A stretch of DNA of 64,000 nt from positions 182,809-246,808 of the forward strand of contig NC_030987.1 of the NCBI RefSeq assembly GCF_000149955.1, in the 5' to 3' direction. The position numbers and the translations under genes are program-made. The notes under the pieces are model-generated. The model had not been told where the DNA came from. It did no database searches and saw nothing but the letters and a program-made list of their open reading frames with translations. Positions 23,860 to 35,290 of the stretch are shown here, one piece after another (within the stretch, counting starts at the first letter, position 1; each line of letters opens with the position of its first letter). This DNA is from Fusarium oxysporum f. sp. lycopersici 4287 (lineage: Eukaryota > Ascomycota > Sordariomycetes > Hypocreales > Nectriaceae).

Positions 23860-24787
23860 TTAATATTCGTGAGTCTCAGAAAATGTTTCATACGCTGATG
23901 GGAGAGGCACATCCAACTGTCGCGCTCGATCTGGACCATACACATCTGCCTTCTGATATTACAGGAGAACGGTTAGTTCAGCACATATCCAGTCGAGATT
24001 CGCATAACTGACCTTATCAGGCTTAGCATCTGGCGTCGGCATAAAGACAGCCTTGCCGTCATTTCCAAAGTAGGCAAGGTCCTGGCGTACTGTCAGATCT
24101 CGTCAAGTAGAATTGAGCGAAGAGTGAGCTCTTTACCTTATCAAAAGCCAACTGGTTCTTCTTGGCAAACGTGATCCAATTTTCACTAAAGGGAGCACGG
24201 GTTACTTCAAGACAACGGAAGTGCCAGATCTTCCACTGGCCATCCTGCTTTAGAAAGTCCAAAGCATAGTGGCACCAGACCCAGTGAGTCCAGACTCGCT
24301 TGCCGTCGACATTCTTATCTTCAGGCTTGTAGAGAAATTCTGGCATGGTTCCCACGTTCTTGGGGTCAGCTAAACCACTTTCAACTCCAGCCATCAACCA
24401 AAATCCTTTTGCAGTTTCACCGTCACCTGCAACTTCAATCAGTGGGGTGGTGGTTTCGTGTAGGATCAGTTTTCCGGGAGGTGAGGGCCGACCGCTATGG
24501 TAGGCCATAATGCTGTCGTAGTCGGTGTACACTCCGACATTGGTGTATTGTGCGTGTATTCCAGGGGTTCCACGCTTCACCCACAAAGCTTTAATCTGTT
24601 CGTCCTGGAATACATTGTGGAGATGCATATACTTGCTGAACACGTTCTCAACCTCTCCTCGATCGTAGGCCTGATAAGATTAATGAACGGATTTGAAGAG
24701 TATTCTCGTGTTCCTTACTCGTTGTGCTAGCTTCTCTACGGCTGCAAGTCTCGCCTCAACGGTGGAACTAGAATTATATGAAGCCAT
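23860..24787 (-). CDS. SnoaL/NTF2-fold protein (polyketide-cyclase-like)
   Basis: About 254 residues from four exons: 24719-24787, 24137-24670, 24013-24081 and 23860-23952, all joined in phase 0. The start (MASYNSSSTVEARLAAVEKL) leads into a helical segment, YDRGEVENVFSKYMHLHNVF, typical of small NTF2-like folds. Later parts include the beta-rich core (HETTTPLIEVAGDGETAKG, THWVWCHYALDFLKQDGQW, KIWHFRCLEVTRAPF). Fungal members of this fold act as cyclases, dehydratases or isomerases on small molecules, or have unknown roles. No catalytic assignment can be made. The neighbours are a receptor and a transporter, so no pathway is obvious. Confidence 0.7.
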
Positions 24788-25651
24788 TTTATAACTCTTC
24801 TGGAAAGGTCTTAGTGGTTTAAAAAGAGCTCTAAATTAATAATAATTATTATCATTTCAGTGACAATGAGAGATGTCATGACATTGACTTAATATAGCTA
24901 TCTCCGTAAGCCTATTAGGCACTTTACTCCTTCCCGAGCCGAGAGGCCAAGTCAGAAAAACACTTGAGCGTCGTAAACCGAGCATCGTAAACTGACCTTA
25001 AACGGTTTAAAGTAACCCCAGATCATGCACATCTTATATTAAAAGCCACAATGGATCATCATACCCCGCGATTTAATGATTGCATTAGTTCGGTTGTTTT
25101 GTCGGCTCCACTTTCCCGGCCCGTTGCTCGGTTCGGCTCCGTTGTTTGACAGCCGTTTAAATAAACAGGACCTGACGTTTACAGATTCAACAAGCCAGTA
25201 GCCTTCATGAGAACTTGAGCTGAGCATATTTGACTGAGAATTGTACTTCCCCGCATTTGAGCATCGGGTTGTCCACACAACNNNNNNNNNNNNNNNNNNN
25301 NNNNNNNNNNNNNNNNNNNNNNNNNNNNNNNNNNNNNNNNNNNNNNNNNNNNNNNNNNNNNNNNNNNNNNNNNNNNNNNNNATGCAAGCTGGTTTTTTTT
25401 TTAACTTTCTGCGGGTCTTTACCCGCGGGGGGTAGACGGCAACTCCCTCCCACCGGGGATGTCTTGGAACTCCCGGAAGGCTTTCTTACACCCGCCCCCC
25501 CCATATCACTCTACGTCTGTCTTACATATATACTGCGTACTCTCCAGATGACAGGCCAACGGCACTTAGGTTACTCAGCAATCTGTCTCTAGAGATATAT
25601 CTCTCCTATATTCGCCAAACTCTTCTGTGATACTGCTGATCGAGGAACGTG
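24788..25651. other. Intergenic region with a 100-base assembly gap (25282-25381)
   Basis: Holds the divergent promoters of the SnoaL-like gene and the MFS transporter. The unknown bases are followed by long homopolymers (a run of ten T near 25392, and G and C runs near 25426 and 25492). These probably caused the sequencing gap. Nothing coding is seen. Confidence 0.5.
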
Positions 25652-27412
25652 ATGGCTGCTAAGAACGAATACTCAGAGCACACGGAAGAACCTGATAAAA
25701 GGTCCAATGCACCGTCGGGTCACGCAGAAGGGAATGCACTTCTTGTTGATGCTCATGGCCATATCAGACGGCTTCCAGTTCCTTCAAACAACCCCAATGA
25801 CCCACTTAATTGGAAGCCCTGGCAGAAATGGGCGGTGATTGGGACCTGTTGCTGGTTCTGTAAGCAAAGCAATACCGCTTTTTAAATATCCCAAGGCCTA
25901 GACTAACATTTACAATAGCCGTTATGGGCTTGGCATTGGCTGGCGGCCTGGGAGCAATTTTGTCGGTCTTCTTCCAGCTCTACGGACCACAAGGATATGG
26001 CCCATCTGACGTCGCATTTCTCCTGACTCTGCCATCTCTTTGTATTGGTCTAGGTAAGCTCATTCGGCTTCTTGTGTATACGAAAGAAAAAATAGTAACA
26101 TGAAACAGGCAATTTTATCATCCTTCCAGTAGCACTGGCATACGGTCGACGACCTGTCTTCCTGATCTCGACTATTATCCTTCTCGCCGCAACAATAGGC
26201 TCAGCGGCCCAGAACAGCTACAATGGCCATCTCGCAAGCCGTGTCATGCAAGGCCTTGCCACCGGTGCTTCTGAGTCTCTGCTACCGCTGATGCTCACAG
26301 AAGTCACTTTTCTTCATGAGCGTGGGCGTGTTTTTGGCTTGTACTGGACTGTCCAGAATGTCCTTAGCAGCTTGATGAATCTAACCAGCAGTTATGAAAC
26401 TGCAGCTCTTGGCTGGCGATGGTACTACTGGGTATTCGCTATACTTGTAGGCGCCGGCCTGGTCCTAGCCTGTCTTTTCGGGTTCGAAACTCGATTCCAG
26501 AGACCAGTTGTCAGTCTCGATGGAAGGGCTGTCATGACAGATGACTTTGGGGTCACTCATGTTGTTCCAGACAGCGAGGCTCAGGAGTATCTCGAGCGCC
26601 ACGGCATCGAAGACCGGCGAGGAGAAGACGCCGAAGTGCCTCTGAAGAGTTATTCTCAGCTTCTGAAGCCATGGGGTAGTTCTCATAAAACACCCGGAAA
26701 GGTCATGTTACTGTCATTGCTGCGTATGGCACAGAGCATGACTTCTCCAGCCATCCTCTTCACTGTTCTTGCCAGCTCTATCACTCTCGCTTGCGTGGTA
26801 GATGTTTCACTTACCTATGATGCCGTCCTTCAGCAATATGGATGGGATCCTAAAGATATTGGACTCATCAATCTTGGTGGTATCAGCGGTGGCTTGCTAG
26901 GTGCTGCTTACTGTACCTTGCTGGGTGAGCCTTTCATTATATGGATGGCCAAACGGAATCACGGTATCCACAAGCCTGAGCACAGACTAATCATCTTGAT
27001 ACCTGTGGCTATACTCGGTTTCTCAATGCTTATTCTCTATGGGTTCATGGCAACAGCAGCATTTGTAGGTGGCGGTTCGTATTGGGGTATTCTGGTTAGT
27101 TGGACGCTTTTCCAAGTGACATTTACCAGCGTCCTCATTGTCACAACCACATTCGCTGCTGAAGCTAGTCCTAAGCACCCGGGACCCGCTCTTGTTATGG
27201 TTATAGGAACCAAGAACATTGTGTCATTTGGTGTTGCATACGGACTAACAGACATGGTGCAACACGGAGGTTACACATGGACATTTGGGGTGCTGGCTGG
27301 CATCTTTGGGGCTATTTTTATCCTTGGAATTCCTATCTACATGCTTAACCCGAAATGGAGGAGATATGTTACAAGGGCTGAGGAGAAAAGGGGTATCACT
27401 ACTACAGACTAA
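25652..27412 (+). CDS. MFS transporter, DHA1 type
   Basis: Proton-coupled membrane transporter of about 548 residues from three exons: 25652-25859, 25919-26053 and 26109-27412. The cytoplasmic N-terminus carries NNPNDPLNWKPWQKW, a signature of fungal MFS proteins related to the Flr1/caffeine-resistance and polyamine groups. The loop 2-3 motif YGRRPVFL and the helix 4-5 segment QGLATGASESLLPLMLTEV follow, then FLHERGRVFGLYW. About twelve helices can be picked out. Start chosen at the ATG 25652 (a GTG precedes it in frame). Substrate cannot be told from sequence. The next gene, an amino-acid permease, runs convergently. Confidence 0.85.
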
Positions 27413-27823
27413 AGTTGAATATTGTACTTCTTACTGCCTAATTAGGTACTAAGCAACGTCCCATTTAGTGGCTTTAGCCGCCAGCAACCTACTCATGTCA
27501 GCACCGCCAAGACTCCAGCCAAGATGAAATAGAAGATCGCAGTAGAATAGCGCGAGGGGTGGGCTACATATAGTATTTGAAGAAAGTTTGCTTAGATCTT
27601 CCTTATCTATAAGTCCTCTTTGTCAAGCCAAAGTTACAATGCGTATACTTTCAACTAGATTAAATGCCCTTTGAATGTTGCGTAATGACTCTGTCCATAC
27701 GTGATATCGAAAGAGAAAATTGTAAATACGTGAGGATCCCATAGACTAAATAGTGACGGACATAATCCCGTTTGTAATGCATACTTCCACTATTGGCCAT
27801 TCTTTGAGATTCTGAGATATTGA
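27413..27823. terminator. Convergent 3' region between MFS transporter and permease
   Basis: About 410 bases between two convergent stop codons. It should hold both polyadenylation regions. No gene seen. Confidence 0.4.
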
Positions 27824-29769
27824 TCATTCCTCCTCATTAGCTTCGTTAAGTAAATCCCAGTCAATGTGAGGGCCATTGAATTTGGATCGGCGCTCAATCC
27901 AAAGAAGGCAAACGATTGTGAAGAGACCAACAATGACGGGGGCGTTACTTCAAGTTGGAGATTAGCTGTGAGCTTGAAAGGACGAAGTTTTACAAAGGGA
28001 CTACTTACTAGTTCATAGAGCCGGCAGTCGTCGGATTAGTCTGCGGAAGGCAGAACACAACACCAATGACAATCATAAATACAACTGAGTACAGATTGAC
28101 CGCATAGCCAAGTTTACCAAGGCTGAATGCACGCCTTGGCAACTTATCGCGACCTTGCGTAAGCAAGACGCCCTGAGGGATAACATATGAAAGGTTTAGC
28201 ATCAAGCACGTTGCATTGATAATTGAGTTGAAGGCTGTTGTGCTTGCGACGTAGATCAACCCATATACAGCACAGAACGCAGCCGAAAGAAGAGTTGTTC
28301 TCCAAGGGATGCCGCGCTTGGGGTCAATGTGCTGCCAGTATTCAGCGAAGGGAAGTCCTTGCTGCAGACACATGTCAGCTGACAAATTGGTATATGCGAT
28401 TTCTTACTTACATCACGAGCAAAGGCCCAGGTAATCCGGCTGCAGGTCACCCACTGGCTTGGAATACACGCTAAGAACTCGGTCAGAAAGCGTCGCTTAA
28501 TAACGTTATAGAGAACTTACTATAGTAAAGGAACGTCAAGTAAGCTTGTAGACCTGTTGCGGCAGCCTTGCTTCCTGTCGCCTGGTAAAAGACTTCGAAG
28601 CTGGGGAGAAAGGAGCTCTGGACGGCCTGCATATCCTTAATGGAAAATAGCATAGCAACAGTCCACGGGATAACGATGACGACACCCATGGCCATNNNNN
28701 NNNNNNNNNNNNNNNNNNNNNNNNNNNNNNNNNNNNNNNNNNNNNNNNNNNNNNNNNNNNNNNNNNNNNNNNNNNNNNNNNNNNNNNNNNNNNNNNNNNN
28801 NNNNNNNNNNNNNNNNNNNNNNNNNNNNNNNNNNNNNNNNNNNNNNNNNNNNNNNNNNNNNNNNNNNNNNNNNCAATATAGCGCAGCAGCAATGGAAAGT
28901 AACCAGCCTGTGCCAGCATTCCAACCGCTGATACCGCGGTTCTCGAGAATAATTGTGCCCGGGGCGTAATCGCCATCAGCCATACCTAAACATACTGAGA
29001 TGGTAAGTACCATTCCAATCAGAGAGAAGCCTGTCGTCGATTCGGTCATGAAGTCGAGGTATCGCTGCTTGATCGTATAGATTGGGATAACTATCAAGAG
29101 TGGATAGGTTAGTGGAGGACTTGTTAACTTCAATCTCTGTCGCTTACGTGACAGGACAGTGATGCCCAGGTAGCAGAGATAAACCTGATATCGCTGCTGT
29201 TCGAAATCGGGGAACCAGGCCGCAGCACAACCAAAGGCAGAGATGGCTGTATATATGAGACCGGAGCATGTGGTGATCCACCACGCAAGGATATTAATGG
29301 ACCCCGTGACATAGGCACCAAGATTGCGGGTTTTCGGCGACGCGATGATATATGTAAAGTGGTATTGTCCACCAGATGATGGAAACGCAGAGCATAGTTC
29401 GGCCAACCCAAGGAAGACGATCCACTGAGCTGCAGCGGCGATAAGTAGGGCAAATAAAGTAGTGACGCCGCCTCCATAGATGAGCACAAGGCCGAAGGAC
29501 GATGCATACGTGAGCCATGAGTTAGAGATACTATTATACGAAGAAAGAGAGGAAAAGTTAATAAGATATGATTGTGAGATGGGGTAAAAAACCAACCTGT
29601 ATGCTAAAGCGAGTGCACCTAGCCAGGAGAAAGATCTCTCAAGTTCGGCTTTGTGTCCCTGGGCACGAAGACGCCTGTCGTCGGCGTCGATGATGGACCC
29701 CTTGCCAATCGAGGGGGCACGGTTGGTAATCTCGGCTTGGCCAAGATCCTCTGAGGACTTCTTATCCAT
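27824..29769 (-). CDS. Amino-acid/GABA/choline-type permease (APC superfamily), interrupted by a gap
   Basis: Membrane permease with exons 29597-29769, 29148-29530, 28521-29090 (containing 178 unknown bases, 28696-28873), 28412-28470, 28009-28361 and 27824-27947. Landmarks are the N-terminal SFSWLGALALAYSISNSW, GGGVTTLFALLIAAAAQW, GLAELCSAFPSSGGQYHF, ITWAFARDQGLPF and the last helix NYNAPVIVGLFTIVCLLWIE. These fit the fungal yeast-amino-acid-transporter family, which includes GABA, choline and polyamine permeases. The reading frame is intact on both sides of the gap, so the gene is probably functional. An intact but different permease of the same family lies at 62261-63778. Confidence 0.82.
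28696..28873. other. Assembly gap of 178 unknown bases inside the permease
   Basis: Run of N inside exon 3 of the permease. The flanking frames are consistent with continuous coding sequence. The gap length may be an estimate. Confidence 0.95.
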
Positions 29770-30480
29770 GGTGTAGTAGGGAGTGTTGAATAGTTAATAA
29801 GAGTTGTGAAGATTGATTGGGCGACACAAGGGGATGTTAATTTATATAACAATATGGATGGCTGAGGAAAACCCGTGCAGACACCTGAGGAGACACTGCA
29901 AAGCCATGTAACCTCACTATCAAGGTGCGGTTCCGGAGCAGCCGCTGTCGGGTGAAGCTACTGTGTGTTGGTCTGGCCCCCCTTTTGTCGCGATGCTGAT
30001 ATCAAGCTGAATCGGGAAACTTCTCCAAGCCTCCCTGTTGGTAGAGCTCCATTTCCCCGCCTTCTTACCCCAGATTGCTATCAAGATCGCATTTAGGCGA
30101 CGCCAAGGCCTTGGTGTTATCTATCGCACCCTCACGAAGGGTCCAGAACGGTAATACAATTTGCGAGACCGCCGCGATACCGGGCAAATGGAGGTATCAC
30201 CAGGAAGACGCAATAGGATATTACAATAGTAGTCCACGGCGACAATCTGCGGGGAAATAAGTGCTAAATTGGGACTAGTAGTATAGAGATATGCAGCTGT
30301 ATTAAGCATTATGTTGGTTAGTAAGTGGAAAGCATCTTGAAAACCTTTCTTTTATCCTGGGTGTATGCCTACCGTGATTGTGAACCTTCAATTGCTGCAA
30401 TGAAAGGCTGATGTTCCTTTCGCACATGAGATATAGCAACACTGATATGTTACACCAGTCGCTTGAGTCACCATCTCTTC

Positions 30481-30848
30481 GTGGCTTTAGATTTTCGTTC
30501 TGGGTTTACTCTCATTGCTTGGCAGACTGTCCTTGACTATTACGTGAACACATTTGTCGAGAACAAAGCCTTGACCTACCGCGTGCCACACTATCAGGCG
30601 ACATCTACATCATGCCAAAGGCCATGTCAAAGCCGATGAGCAAGGGAAATGACATTCTAATTAGACCAAGAGACAAGGTTCATAAGGCTTACGTGCCTTT
30701 CAGTCCTGTCAACTATTAGTAACATCCTTAACACGATGTTGTTATCTACGAGACCACGGCTGAGATTCTCCTTAAGATGAAGGAGTACTCAGAAGAGCTT
30801 GGCCGGGGCGAGGAATTTATATACTTCAACTTTTCTTTACCCAAGTAG
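30481..30848 (+). pseudogene. Decayed coding fragment of unrecognised family
   Basis: Three consecutive protein-like stretches lie in different frames on the plus strand. They are WQTVLDYYVNTFVENKAL followed by TYRVPHYQ, then GDIYIMPKAMSKPMSKGND with ILIRPRDKVHKAYVPFSP, then VIYETTAEILLKMKEYSEEL. Stops and at least one frame change separate them. The composition looks like former protein-coding sequence. I do not recognise the family. Confidence 0.35.
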
Positions 30849-31151
30849 ATCATTGATTCCACTTCTGTGCCTGCTTTATAGCTATTACTTCCTATCATGG
30901 TTAGTATAATTGCAATTCCCCAAATTGGACTAGCGTCTTGCATTGCATCTTAATGTATATATCTACCTTCCCTGCTTAACTATTTTCCACCGTGTCAGCA
31001 GAGATTTATGCTGCATATGCTATGGGCGATTTTCCCAAGGCTTATGCAATGTGCGACGCTCGTCCTGAGCCGTTGTTTTGACATTGTTCCTATTTGGGAC
31101 ATTAGTGCTTAAGCGAACCGTCCAGTAATAGGAGCCGACCCAGAGCCTCTG

Positions 31152-31217
31152 AGTTCTGCGTGGTGAGTAAAAGCTCTCAACCACAGGTCTCAACTGCAAA
31201 TGATACATCTAGTTCAC
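31152..31217. repeat. Dispersed repeat, copy A
   Basis: About 66 bases that align with 59474-59538. By hand I count 12 mismatches, all transitions, and one single-base indel. This fits two copies that diverged by repeat-induced point mutation. On the minus strand both copies read a short peptide of the form E-x-D-V-x-x-A-x-E-x-C-G followed by a stop. Confidence 0.6.
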
Positions 31218-31268
31218 TTTCTAAGCTTCAATAAGTATGCTTGTCATATACTGGGAATTCTTCTAGTA

Positions 31269-32868
31269 CTAGTTATGTACATTTTCTAAACCTTCCACAC
31301 CATTTTGGTCTCCCTTATTGAGATAACCAGCCACTACACCTCGAGGGTCCCATTTCTTCCTGATGTTCATGAGTCTCTTGCCTTGGTCCTGCCCCCAGAA
31401 CACGGTCAAGCGCTTTTGGAAATCGGCGTCTCCAAGATAAGATCCTTCTGAGTCCCGCTTGATCTTATCAAAGACATGTGTAAGCCAAGATTGACATTTG
31501 AGGTCGTCGGCCTGATCTTCCCAGATGACATAGGCAGCATAGTAATGATCGGTCTGCATCGAGAGCGCCATATCTTCAAAGTTGTCATCCTCGATACTGC
31601 GTCGAGAGCCGGGAGCCATCGCGTACCAAAGGGTAAATGACTTCTTTGTGGGGAGTGATGTGAAGGACTCCTTTAGGACAGAAACCACGTCGGCATCATT
31701 TCGGATATAAGAGTTGTCAACTGCATATCGGTGACCCTCAGGGTTGGCAGAATGCTGATGATCGTACTGCTCCGCTAGTGAAGTTTTCTTGCAAAACCAC
31801 GAATCTACGTGACCTGGTGGTGCTGAGTCTTGAGCCGGCTGCAGCGCGGACCGTGCTTCTTCGTCACTATTTTTAAAAGTGACGAAAGAGATTAAGATAT
31901 GCTCTCCTTCCCGGCCTGGTAAATGTTGTCCAACTGCAACAATCTCAGTGCCCTCGTCGAAAGTAGGAGCAAGCTATGGATTGCCTTAGCGGAGTGATCA
32001 CCACGTAGGAGCACAAGCTCGGAACGGGGCATAGCAAACCTTTAAAACCCAAGAAAAGGCCGCTTCATAATCTTTCTTCTCGTATATGTAGACCGATGAT
32101 CGCATGTGGTTGAAGACAGGAATTGTTTGGAGATAGAATCTCGTAACGACAGCCGGGAATCCTATGCCATGAGGGAGAAAAGCATGAGAAATATGTTGAT
32201 CTCTCAGTGAGCAAAAAGCTTACCTGGGCCTGATCCACGTGCCGCCCAATATAATTCCGTGTTGGTGGTTTTATCACAGTGTCGCTTCTCCCCATCGGCC
32301 GTCACCACGTCAAGAGCCATCAACCTTTCGCAGGCAAAGCCCCAGTTCTTTAAAGATATTGTCAGTCAGAATACTATTGCATTTCCCTCAGCCACTTTAC
32401 CTTGCAATTCCACCCCATGCCTCCTTGCAGAAGAAATCCTCCAAGAGCAACCTCTGGGCAATGGCCACCGGGGAACATGCGGCCACGTAAGCCCAGCAGC
32501 TTGTTGACCATCCTCCCAGTCATGCTAGGTGATGCTTGTAGCACTCCGGTACTGTCGTCTAGAAGAAATTCGTGGTACTTGCCCAGGTCGATAAGAACGG
32601 CACCCTCTCGCACACTCCAGGCTGCCCAACTATGACCACCAGACCGCACTGAGACCCGGGCACCCAGAGTGCGTGCAAGCCGAACAGCCTCTACGATGTG
32701 ATCCTCCCTGGTGGCTTCGACGACGGCAAGAGGCTGACTGGATGGTCGGCGGTGGTTGAAGACGCGGCCCACCCTGGCCCTTTCCCAACTCACATCGCCT
32801 CGCCAGATGATGGGAAATGAAGGAGGCAGTTGAGATTTTGCCTGCGCAAGAGCATCAATTTGCGTCAT
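31269..32868 (-). CDS. Berberine-bridge-enzyme-like FAD oxidase
   Basis: Flavin oxidase of about 472 residues from four exons: 32401-32868, 32224-32347, 32040-32161 and 31269-31973. The FAD-binding-4 (PCMH) domain shows VRSGGHSWAAW, whose His is the usual 8-alpha FAD attachment site, and GGHCPEVALGGFLLQGGMGW, whose Cys matches the second covalent site of bicovalent enzymes. The C-terminal BBE domain ends with FWGQDQGKRLMNIRKKWDP. No signal peptide is seen at the N-terminus (MTQIDALAQAKSQL), so it is probably intracellular, unlike many secreted sugar oxidases. It is divergent to an SDR at 33325 and may act with it on one substrate. Substrate unknown. Confidence 0.83.
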
Positions 32869-33324
32869 GGTTGTTGGTTGGGTAGATTGGAGTTTGGCAG
32901 GGACGGTAGTCGGATTAATATGGATGTGCTCTACTGTACGAATAGCCGCCTTTCTTGCGCGCCTTATACGATCAGAATGTAACTAGTGAGTAAGTAGTCT
33001 AAATGCTTGCAGAGCCGAGGCCGCTCCATCCGAGTATGATCGGCTGGCTGTGGGGGCTCGGATATGCTTCCGATCATACTGGGACCACATTCCGAGAGGA
33101 GTGAGAGCTGTCTTAGCTTGACTGGGGCCCCCCTCAGCCGATCGGAGATGCTCAAAAAAGCAGAGGGGGTACCTGTAATTTCTGAACTCAAACTCAATCT
33201 TCAGGGGACCAAGCAGCTGGGCCAGCCAGTCATCAAAACCCACTAAATTTCCAAGTCTTGCCAACCACAATTCTTGAATTCATTGCTTCAAGTCACACCA
33301 CAAGCCAGGAAAAGCAGCTCGGCC
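32869..33324. promoter_or_regulatory. Divergent promoter region, BBE oxidase / SDR
   Basis: 456 bases between two divergent start codons. It contains an imperfect inverted pair, GAGTATGATCGGCTGGCTG around 33032 and CCTCAGCCGATCGGAG around 33134. No regulator site can be named. Confidence 0.35.
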
Positions 33325-34092
33325 ATGTCGACACAAGAGCCCCTTGCTGGCAAAGTAGCCATTGTCTCAGGCAGCGACAGCGGCATAGGTTTTGCCATTG
33401 CCCATGAGCTTTCGTCTCGTGGAGCATATGTCGCCATCAATTACCCATTCTCTTCTCTAGCGGACAGTGCCAACAATAAGGCAGCGTCTCTGCCCACCAG
33501 ATGCATCGCCGTTTGCGCCGACATGGGTACAACTCAAGGCCCCAAGAGGCTGGTCGAGGCAACCATCCGAGAATTTGGCCGATTAGACATAGTCGTCAAC
33601 AATGTGGCGCTAGCAGTTAATAAACCTCTTGAGGAGCAGACCTTGGATGACTGGGATCTGTTGGTCAATGTTAATGGGCGCAGCACCTTCCTTCTGACCC
33701 AGAGTAGCCTTCCGCACCTAACGCGAGGAAGTGGGCGAATAGTCAACATCTGTTCCGCTAGCTCACGAGGTTCTCCTCCCTTACAGACCATCTATGCCGG
33801 GACCAAGGGCATGGTGGATTCCTTCACTAAATGCTGGGCTAAGGAACTTCCTCCGAAGTATGGGTGCACGGTAAATGCCGTGTCTCCAGGCCCTACCAAG
33901 ACCGAGGGCTTTCTGGCTGCTGGCGAGGAAGCCATGCGTATCTTGCAGCCTGCAATCGAAGCTACACCTGCGGGAAAGCGGATGGGTACACCGGAAGAGA
34001 TTGCGTTTGCTGTGGGGTTTCTATGTGATGAGCGGGCAAGCTGGGTCAACGGTGTACATTTGGCTGTGAACGGAGGACTTCACATCGATTAG
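33325..34092 (+). CDS. Short-chain dehydrogenase/reductase (SDR)
   Basis: NAD(P)-dependent oxidoreductase of 255 residues in a single exon, starting at the ATG 33325. The Rossmann motif is GSDSGIG near residue 17. The NNAG-type motif is NNVA. The catalytic Ser lies in CSASSRGSP, and Tyr/Lys in IYAGTKGMV (Tyr-x-x-x-Lys). A classical SDR end, WVNGVHLAVNGGL, closes the protein. It resembles 3-ketoacyl-reductase-like or tetrahydroxynaphthalene-reductase-like SDRs. Specificity for NADPH or NADH is not clear. Its divergent pairing with the BBE-type oxidase suggests a joint role. Confidence 0.85.
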   Translation: MSTQEPLAGKVAIVSGSDSGIGFAIAHELSSRGAYVAINYPFSSLADSANNKAASLPTRCIAVCADMGTTQGPKRLVEATIREFGRLDIVVNNVALAVNKPLEEQTLDDWDLLVNVNGRSTFLLTQSSLPHLTRGSGRIVNICSASSRGSPPLQTIYAGTKGMVDSFTKCWAKELPPKYGCTVNAVSPGPTKTEGFLAAGEEAMRILQPAIEATPAGKRMGTPEEIAFAVGFLCDERASWVNGVHLAVNGGLHID

Positions 34093-35290
34093 TTGTTACT
34101 ACCCCCGGTCAGAAGATAATTATTAGAAACCATTGGCGACAGTCAGAGAGATGGACTATCTATATCAAACTATAGACTGTATACATAACGAGGATCCTTT
34201 TATCTAGTTCAGATAGTACCAGGATAATATAGGATTGTATCAAAGCAGATCGAAGTCATAAAATATAAAGAGAGCATCTGTGCTAGAAGACAGATTTAAG
34301 CCCTCTGGGATATGTTAATATATCCCTGGAAGACTTATTTTCTTATTATTGTCGCCGATATGTAGTTTACTATTCACGTTTCGGTGCTGTAGTGAAGTAC
34401 ACCTTAAGTAATTCTTCCCTGCAAATAGCCCTTTCTTTCATCTTAATAGAATAGCTATCTCCGTGCCCAAGCCCAAGCATACCAAAGTAGCGGGAAACAC
34501 CTCTGCCCTTATCCATCCGGCGTTATATTAGGCTATTGTGGCTTCGTCTTAAGATCACCCAAGCTCCTGACCACAAGCCGACCGGAGGCGGTCTTGCCCC
34601 CCTCAATTCTCTAACCCCTCTTTCTCGGCCCCTCATGCCCATGGTCTAGGGACACGACGCGTGAAAGCGCGGGTAGGGATCACAAGGGCGGAATTCTTAA
34701 CCTAATGAGGTTGGTATCTGAGCGGACTCAACCCGGTTAATGCCTGCCTTTAAGTCGTCTGTAATAAGGCTTTAGTTAAGGCCCTCGATATCAAGCTCGC
34801 CTAGCAGGCAAAGTTGAAGAAGAGTGCAACATGAACGACAGAGTTAGAGACCAGTATTCCACATATATTGCCGTTTCAGACAATTCAATCTCCCGGGTTG
34901 TAGCTGATAGAAGTATGTACTGTTGCCCTGTCTTCGACGCCATCTATTAATAACGTCTATAAACGGTCCCGACCGACTATTAATGGCTCTAATGCTATCG
35001 TGGTGTCTCATAGGCTCCACGTTGTTATTGGAGCTGGAATAGGCGGTATTATAACTACTGTCTGCCTTTGCAAGTAGGGACATTGTGTAATGCATGAATG
35101 TCTATAGTCTCAAGCTTCAATAGTAGCAGATTACATGTTTGTTACCATACTCAATTGTCTCTTGTTGATATACTGCTACTGTACTATATAGCTGAGTTTA
35201 TCAGCGATGATGACATACTGCAGATTTATCCATTCTTTGGATACCACTAAAACTAAGACATTTTTATATTTAGAGCTGACAGTCCCTTGC
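34093..35290. other. Intergenic region with a flavoprotein remnant
   Basis: About 1.2 kb between the SDR and the fusion gene. It contains a decayed flavin-monooxygenase N-terminus at 35018-35107, listed separately. The rest is non-coding; A/T-rich stretches alternate with a G/C-richer block near 34550-34700. Confidence 0.4.
35018..35107 (+). pseudogene. Remnant of a flavin-monooxygenase FAD-binding N-terminus
   Basis: One plus-strand frame reads HVVIGAGIGGIITTVCLCK, a stop (TAG), then GHCVMHECL and a second stop. GAGIGG is the dinucleotide-binding glycine motif. The stretch aligns closely with the N-terminus of the neighbouring fusion protein (VVIGAGIGGLTAAIFLRRQGH), the stop falling where that protein has Gln. 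This is what a C-to-T change of CAG would give. Confidence 0.5.

Larger units (their letters stand above)
29770..31268. other. Intergenic region with decayed sequence
   Basis: About 1.5 kb. The part next to the permease start holds its promoter. The middle (30481-30848) contains a decayed open frame, and the end (31152-31217) contains a repeat also found at 59474-59538; both are listed separately. Otherwise nothing recognised. Confidence 0.45.

Noticed and set aside
25381..25510. Possible small gene beside the first assembly gap
   Set aside because: Homopolymer-rich edge sequence with apparent frames created by unknown bases.
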